Assembly: GCA_002733645.1 (NCBI GenBank)
Contig: NVWL01000010.1
Span: 46,152-110,151 of the forward strand
Reading direction: 5' to 3'
Length of the DNA stretch: 64,000 nucleotides
Source: Oceanobacter sp.
Lineage (GTDB): Bacteria; Pseudomonadota; Gammaproteobacteria; Pseudomonadales; Oceanobacteraceae
Shown here: positions 58,994 to 64,000 of the stretch, in pieces
Position numbering within the stretch: position 1 is the stretch's first letter
Layout: every line of letters begins with the position of its first letter
Translations under genes and position numbers: made by a program
Notes under the pieces: model-generated
Told to the model about the DNA's origin: nothing
Seen by the model: the letters and a program-made list of their open reading frames with translations, nothing else
Database searches by the model: none

Positions 58994-60790
58994 TTATTGA
59001 AACAAGTCCAAGGCAACAGGCTTCGCCTGTTGCGATAGGATATTCGGGGGCGGAGCAAGAAATTCACGATTTTGATCCCGCACCTCCTCCAGAATGTCTG
59101 CGATACCGTCCATAATTTTCTGACGTGCATTAATGACTTTCTCGTTTTCACGGATTTGCCAGAAATGGGTACGGCTGAGCACTGTAATTCCATGAATTAA
59201 AATCCCTACAACTCGCTCACGGGCTTCGTCGCCGTAGCGCGTATGAGTAACTTGAGATATTTCACCGGAATTAAAATCGAGCTTTTCGGATAAAGCATAA
59301 GTAGGACGCGCGATGTATTGATCACGAGGAATATTTGGTCCACCCATTGCTTTAACAAAAGCTGCCCAGTCGCCGGAGTCAGCGGCTTGTCTAATATCTT
59401 CAACAACGCCTTCTTGCTCGCTGAGGCGTCTCAGCTCTCTCCATACAGTCACACTCGGGCCTCCTATGGGCTGGAATTGGCGTATACGGTTTGTTCTGGC
59501 CCATGCTTCGATTCGTTCAGCATTTTCTATAGGGTCTTTACCGTTCCAATCTTTGTCTTGGGCGGCCTTTTCGTCGTTATCTACACCATGGCCGTCGATG
59601 TTTTTACTGATGTATTTGATGATGTAACCGGTTGCTGAATATTCACGTCCGGTATCTGGGTTAATACCTTCTTTAATCTTTTCTACCTTTACGCGGTGTT
59701 GCGCTGCACCTTTTTCGTCAGGTGAATCTTTTAGAGCCCAACGATTAAAAATGGAGATCAACTCTTCTGTACGTTCGCGTTGAACGAATAGAAGAAAATG
59801 CCAATGAGGCGTACCGTCGTGGTGAGGTTCTGCGACTCTGAAGCCATATGGTCGGATGCCTTCACGATGAAATTTTGACTGGATCTTTGCCCATGTTGAG
59901 CAAAGATATTCTTGAGTGTCCCTGGGAGTGGAGCCGTCGAATTTTCCGTTCGGTACCACCTTGATCACCTTTCCTGATTCACCGGTGATCTTAGTCATAC
60001 GATGGAATCTGGATGGCGCAGTGAAGGTAATAAAAAGCGCCTCGTGGCTAAATTCTTTGGCAAGTATTTCGTAGCCCTTACAGCGTGTAATAAGCTCTAA
60101 ACGACGTATGGCAGGGTTTGAGACACCAAGATCTGATAACTCTGCAAGAGTGTATTCCTGATTTAACTCGTTTACGGCAAGCTGTGACTGAAGGTATTCA
60201 CGGTTAGCTCGTTTTTGATTACGGTGCTGGTTAAGAGAAATGCTTGAGCAGTATGGGGTGGCATGGCTATGAACCTGTCGTAGCTCACGGGTGATTGCCT
60301 CAACCGTTGTTTTCTTTATGCGCATTAAGTTGCGCTTCCACCATTGTTCGCAGCAAAGCCGAGCTAAAGAGGCGTCTTTAGTGTCTATAACTGTTTGTGG
60401 CGTAGGGGGTTGTAGACGGTATGACTCGGCAAATTCGCTACACGATTGATAGGCGTTATCTACTGTGGAAGTGGCAGCTATATTCCGACAGTGAGCGGCC
60501 AACTTATCAGCTAAATCTGATACTTGTTCTGAGTCTGAAAGTAGATTGAAATTTCTTATCTGTAAAACATCATCGAGTTCTAACAGGCGTCGTTTAGCAT
60601 CCGCATGGCTTTTCTTTGCAATATCTAGGTATTCAGCTTTGATCGCAGAAGCCAAAGGGTAAAATTTGGTGAAGAAACGCTCACGGAAGATGGCGCACTC
60701 ATGGGTACCGAAATCCATGAGTTCTTGGTCTTTATGTATACGACGATCATGGCCAATAAACTGGCCACGAGTAACCTGTTGGGATACCAT
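58994..60790 (-). CDS. Rolling-circle replication initiator (phage GPA-like)
   Basis: GYEILAKEFSHEALFITFTAPSRFH, HHDGTPHWHFLLFVQ (HUH-type), YIIKYISKN (YxxKYxxK). Confidence 0.88.
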   Translation of the reverse strand: MVSQQVTRGQFIGHDRRIHKDQELMDFGTHECAIFRERFFTKFYPLASAIKAEYLDIAKKSHADAKRRLLELDDVLQIRNFNLLSDSEQVSDLADKLAAHCRNIAATSTVDNAYQSCSEFAESYRLQPPTPQTVIDTKDASLARLCCEQWWKRNLMRIKKTTVEAITRELRQVHSHATPYCSSISLNQHRNQKRANREYLQSQLAVNELNQEYTLAELSDLGVSNPAIRRLELITRCKGYEILAKEFSHEALFITFTAPSRFHRMTKITGESGKVIKVVPNGKFDGSTPRDTQEYLCSTWAKIQSKFHREGIRPYGFRVAEPHHDGTPHWHFLLFVQRERTEELISIFNRWALKDSPDEKGAAQHRVKVEKIKEGINPDTGREYSATGYIIKYISKNIDGHGVDNDEKAAQDKDWNGKDPIENAERIEAWARTNRIRQFQPIGGPSVTVWRELRRLSEQEGVVEDIRQAADSGDWAAFVKAMGGPNIPRDQYIARPTYALSEKLDFNSGEISQVTHTRYGDEARERVVGILIHGITVLSRTHFWQIRENEKVINARQKIMDGIADILEEVRDQNREFLAPPPNILSQQAKPVALDLFQ

Positions 60791-60826
60791 CCAAGCGTTC
60801 CTTTTTTAGCGAATCGGGACAAACTG

Positions 60827-60876
60827 AGGGTGTTGACGCACCCTTGGAGGTCTTACCAGTTGACGCTGGTAAGACC
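60827..60876. other. Two adjacent perfect hairpins with identical 6-nt loops; candidate replication origin/packaging signal
   Basis: AGGGTG-TTGACG-CACCCT (60827-60844) and GGTCTTACCAG-TTGACG-CTGGTAAGACC (60849-60876). Confidence 0.7.
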
Positions 60877-60880
60877 ACTC

Positions 60881-61126
60881 TTATCTTTCAAATTCTGCTT
60901 CCAGAGCTTCTTTCGTAATTAACGCGACGTTCACCATTCGGTGCTTTCCAACCTTCACAGTTGGCAGGTGTCCGCGATCAATCATTCCCCGTATGGTTTC
61001 CTCAGTTAAGCCAGTGAGCTGAGAAAATAACTTTTTTGTAACCAGTGGCCCTGCGTTTACAGAAGCTGATGAAGTTGGGCCCTGCTGAATTTCTTCCATT
61101 ACGTCTCTTCCTGCACGTTGTTGCAC
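60881..61126 (-). CDS. Small HTH (MerR/AlpA-like) DNA-binding protein, possible excisionase
   Basis: FSQLTGLTEETIRGMIDRGHLPTVKVGKHRMVNVALI. Confidence 0.75.
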   Translation of the reverse strand: MQQRAGRDVMEEIQQGPTSSASVNAGPLVTKKLFSQLTGLTEETIRGMIDRGHLPTVKVGKHRMVNVALITKEALEAEFER

Positions 61127-61162
61127 TATTTAACATAAATTGATAATGTATGATCATTAAAT

Positions 61163-61969
61163 GTGATAATGCGTTATCACTTATTGCAAATTATCTTAAT
61201 AGTAAAGGTGATGTCAATGGAGATTTTTGAAAAAATTGCAAAACTGCGTGCATCGTTAGGGCTAACTAGGGAAAGATTCGGTGAGGCTGTCGATATATCG
61301 GTTAACACGATCCGTGCTATTGAAACAAAGGGTGTCACTCCTAAATCTGACGTACTGGAGAAGATTGTTGCCAGATGGCCGTGCTATGCATTGTGGCTGC
61401 TAACTGAAGAGGATGCTCCATTAGCTGGACAATTCTCACCTGTTGAGAAAATCGGAGACTTGGAATATGAGAATGTCGCGTATGAAATAATCGATGTGAT
61501 TGACCGAAATTTGGATCAAACAATAGTTAAGGCTGAAAGCATAGAAAAGGTCATATTTTTACAAACTTGCGATGTGCCAACTTCGGATAAAGTTGAGCGT
61601 ATTTTAAATACGACAGTTTATCACTTAGGGAAAATCGGTCGTAGAGAAAATCAGGATGTTGAATTTGGTACCAGTGTACTTTTAGTAATTAAAGGACTAT
61701 CTAGAGGAGGATTCAAAAGGGGGGTTTTAGTGAAGTCTGGGTATTTCGATATTAGAGAAATCGAATCAAAGGAGGGTATTTATGGTGTTATCAATGACTT
61801 TAAAATATGGTTCGAAAAAAATGGAATTAAGGAATTTGAAATAAATTCTGTCAATGTGAAAACGTTATGGGCCATTGAAAGCGAACTTAATGAATTGAAA
61901 ATTTCAGATTTGTATAGTGCCCCTGAAGAGGCAATGAAATCTTTTAATGTATGGTGCGAAAGCTTCTGA
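61163..61969 (+). CDS. XRE-family phage repressor-like protein
   Basis: N-terminal HTH IAKLRASLGLTRERFGEAVDISVNTIRAIETKGVTPKSDVLEKIVARWP; divergent from the excisionase-like gene. Confidence 0.75.
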   Translation: MIMRYHLLQIILIVKVMSMEIFEKIAKLRASLGLTRERFGEAVDISVNTIRAIETKGVTPKSDVLEKIVARWPCYALWLLTEEDAPLAGQFSPVEKIGDLEYENVAYEIIDVIDRNLDQTIVKAESIEKVIFLQTCDVPTSDKVERILNTTVYHLGKIGRRENQDVEFGTSVLLVIKGLSRGGFKRGVLVKSGYFDIREIESKEGIYGVINDFKIWFEKNGIKEFEINSVNVKTLWAIESELNELKISDLYSAPEEAMKSFNVWCESF

Positions 61970-62972
61970 TATGGCCATCAAGAAATATAGCGACAAGTGG
62001 CTCGTTGATGTGTACCCAAATGGAAGGGCAGGCAAGAGAGTCAGAAAGACATTCAGCACTAAGATTGAGGCATCACGCTTTGAAAAGTTTGTATTAAGTG
62101 CTGCGCATGAAGGAAAGGAATGGAATCCAGGAGGGCGCGATACTAGATCATTGTCTGAATTGATTTTGGTATGGTACAAGACGAAAGGCAGTTATTTGAA
62201 AGATGGCCCACGACGCAAAAAGTGTCTGTTAGATATATCTGAATGGTTAGGTAACCCTCGTGGATCGGAATTAACTGCGAAGAAATTTACTGAGTATCTG
62301 AGTTATAAAACTGAATCCGGTATCTCTGAAAAGACGATTAATAATCACCTAGGATACATCAATGCGATATACAACTACCTTGAGAGTATTGGTGAGATTT
62401 CATACCCGAACCCGCTGGCAAAGATAAAACCGATCAAGATTGATGAGAAAGAGTTGTCATGGCTAACAATCGATCAAATTAAGCATCTTCTAAAAATAAT
62501 AGAAGATTTTAGTAAGAATCCTCACGTACTGCTTCTAACTAAGATTTGCTTGGCGACTGGGGCTCGATGGAGTGAGGCTGAAGGTCTGAAGTTGCGTCAT
62601 GTACGCGACGGAAAAGTAAGCTTTCATGGAACTAAAAGTGGTAAATCTAGAAGTGTTCCTGTATCGGATGAGCTATTTCAGGAGATTGAAAGACATCTTA
62701 GAGAATGGGGGGAGTTTAGCTTTTCGTTAAGTGCTTTTCGACGGGCTTTAGATCAATCTGGAATTCAACTACCAAAAGGGCAGGCAGCACATGTTTTGCG
62801 CCACTCGTTTGCAAGTCACTTTATGATGAATGGAGGGAATATTCTGACTTTACAGAAAGTGTTAGGGCATTCTTCTGTTATGGTTACAATGAGATATTCA
62901 CATCTGTCTTTTGATTATTTAAGTGATGCAATGAAGTTAAATCCAATGGGTAAAATTAATGATTCTAAATGA
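61947..62972 (+). CDS. int: Tyrosine recombinase/integrase (a start at 61971 is likely)
   Basis: ATGARWSEAEGLKLRHV, HVLRHSFASHFMMNGGNILTLQKVLGHSSVMVTMRYSHL. Confidence 0.95.
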   Translation: MYGAKASDMAIKKYSDKWLVDVYPNGRAGKRVRKTFSTKIEASRFEKFVLSAAHEGKEWNPGGRDTRSLSELILVWYKTKGSYLKDGPRRKKCLLDISEWLGNPRGSELTAKKFTEYLSYKTESGISEKTINNHLGYINAIYNYLESIGEISYPNPLAKIKPIKIDEKELSWLTIDQIKHLLKIIEDFSKNPHVLLLTKICLATGARWSEAEGLKLRHVRDGKVSFHGTKSGKSRSVPVSDELFQEIERHLREWGEFSFSLSAFRRALDQSGIQLPKGQAAHVLRHSFASHFMMNGGNILTLQKVLGHSSVMVTMRYSHLSFDYLSDAMKLNPMGKINDSK

Positions 62973-63528
62973 CCAGAAAATACGCATTGCGTTAAAGAAG
63001 AGATTAATGATGGCAAGGAATAAGCCACTGTCCGTAATCGATGAACTCGGTGTTGAAAATGGGAGAGCTATTGCTGATGTCGTGGCGATATATAAATTCA
63101 CACATTGTTACGAGATTAAGAGTGATCTTGATTCGCTTTCTAGGCTAGACCGCCAAGCGGATTTCTATAATAGGAATTTCAGTAAAATTACTTTGATAAT
63201 AACAGAAAAACATTTGGATAAGAGTCTAAATAAGTTGCCAGATTTTTGGGGGGTTTTGATAGCAAAAAAAGTGGAATCTCGTATTGTTTTTGAATGTGTA
63301 AGGAAGGCTGGATTGAATAAATATATTAAAAAAGAATCTCTTTTGGAAGGTATGTGGAGAGAGGAGCTATGTACTATTTACGAAGAAAGTTACGGGATGT
63401 TACCTGCTAAGTCATATAGTAGAGCAATGATAACGAAAAAAATCTCACACTTACCTAAAAGTTTTCTGATGAAGTGCTTTGTAGATGCACTATCTACGAG
63501 GCTTCAAAGAAAATCACAAAGTATGTAG
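62959..63528 (+). CDS. sce7726-like protein (possible PD-(D/E)XK-related)
   Basis: ELGVENGRAIADVVAIYKFTHCYEIKSDLDSLSRLDRQADFYNRNFSKITLIITEKHLDKSLNKLPDFWGVLI resembles the sce7726 family from memory. Confidence 0.72.
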   Translation: MILNDQKIRIALKKRLMMARNKPLSVIDELGVENGRAIADVVAIYKFTHCYEIKSDLDSLSRLDRQADFYNRNFSKITLIITEKHLDKSLNKLPDFWGVLIAKKVESRIVFECVRKAGLNKYIKKESLLEGMWREELCTIYEESYGMLPAKSYSRAMITKKISHLPKSFLMKCFVDALSTRLQRKSQSM

Positions 63529-63536
63529 GTCATATG

Positions 63537-63549
63537 TAAGCGCTCAGGC
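63537..63549 (+). repeat. Candidate attR core TAAGCGCTCAGGC shared with copies A and B
   Basis: Identical 13 bp at 54327-54339 and 55353-55365; downstream sequence switches to recG. Confidence 0.75.
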
Positions 63550-64000
63550 ACCCACCCGTTTCAGCAACGACTCGCGTTTGAAGAATTACTGGCTCATCAA
63601 CTAAGCTTGCGAGAATTACGCCATCGCCACCAATTAAAACAGGCGCCGGGCATGAAGGTTCCTGGAAAATTATCACAGTCTTTTTTAGCAACGCTGCCCT
63701 TTACGTTGACCGCGGCTCAGCAGCGAGTGGTTACCGAAATCACCCACGACCTGAATCGAGAACACCCTATGCAACGATTAGCGCAGGGTGATGTGGGTAG
63801 CGGTAAAACGGTCGTTGCCGCACTTGCGACCACTCAGGCAGTCGAAGCAGGTTATCAAGTTGCCATTATGGCACCCACCGAATTACTGGCAGAACAACAC
63901 CGGGTTAATTTTACCCAGTGGCTAGCGCCATTGGGTGTGTCAGTGACGTGGTTGTCCGGGAAAATCAAAGGCAAGACGCGCCAGCAAGCCCTGGTTGCAA
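63538..64000 (+). pseudogene. recG: recG, 5'-truncated at the prophage junction (3' end beyond window)
   Basis: Frame reads KRSGTHPFQQRLAFEELLAHQLSLRELR...LPFTLTAAQQRVVTEITHDLNREHPMQRLAQGDVGSGKTVVAALATTQA...APTELLAEQHRVNFTQWLAPLGVSVTWLSGK; in-frame TAG at 63526-63528, no start codon. Confidence 0.9.

Overview
The window is a gammaproteobacterial chromosome segment, probably Oceanospirillales-like (my inference from gene content; no search was run). Three blocks are visible. (1) 1-18.9 kb is an ordinary conserved core: murJ(partial)-ribF-ileS-lspA-fkpB-ispH facing a type IV pilus minor-pilin operon (fimT/fimU-pilV-pilW-pilX-pilY1-pilE) with pilS/pilR, then nadE. (2) 19-33.8 kb holds a desaturase, an AraC regulator, an iron-uptake cluster (PiuC-like hydroxylase, FMN alpha-hydroxyacid oxidase, TonB receptor, tonB/exbD/exbD/exbB with a Fur-box-like site) and two tandem 7TM-GGDEF paralogs. 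(3) 33.9-63.5 kb is an accessory/defence region. It contains an orphan HipB-like gene with operator repeats; a co-directional WYL regulator-hsdM-hsdS-Fic-hsdR-mcrB-mcrC cluster; an AHH nuclease/Imm11-like pair; RhuM plus a second hsdR split by one in-frame TAA; a tmRNA-like 3' fragment; and an inovirus-like prophage. The prophage carries Rep, G5P-like SSB, a 49-aa pVIII-like coat protein missed by the ORF track, pIII-like, pVI-like, Zot, a zeta-toxin cargo cassette bracketed by a 36-bp perfect direct repeat, a repressor, an integrase and an sce7726-like gene. The right prophage end abuts a 5'-truncated recG and shares 13 bp with both cargo repeats. The most interesting items are the cargo/att architecture with its recG junction, the twin hairpins with identical loops upstream of rep, the nonsense-split hsdR, and the composite restriction cluster.
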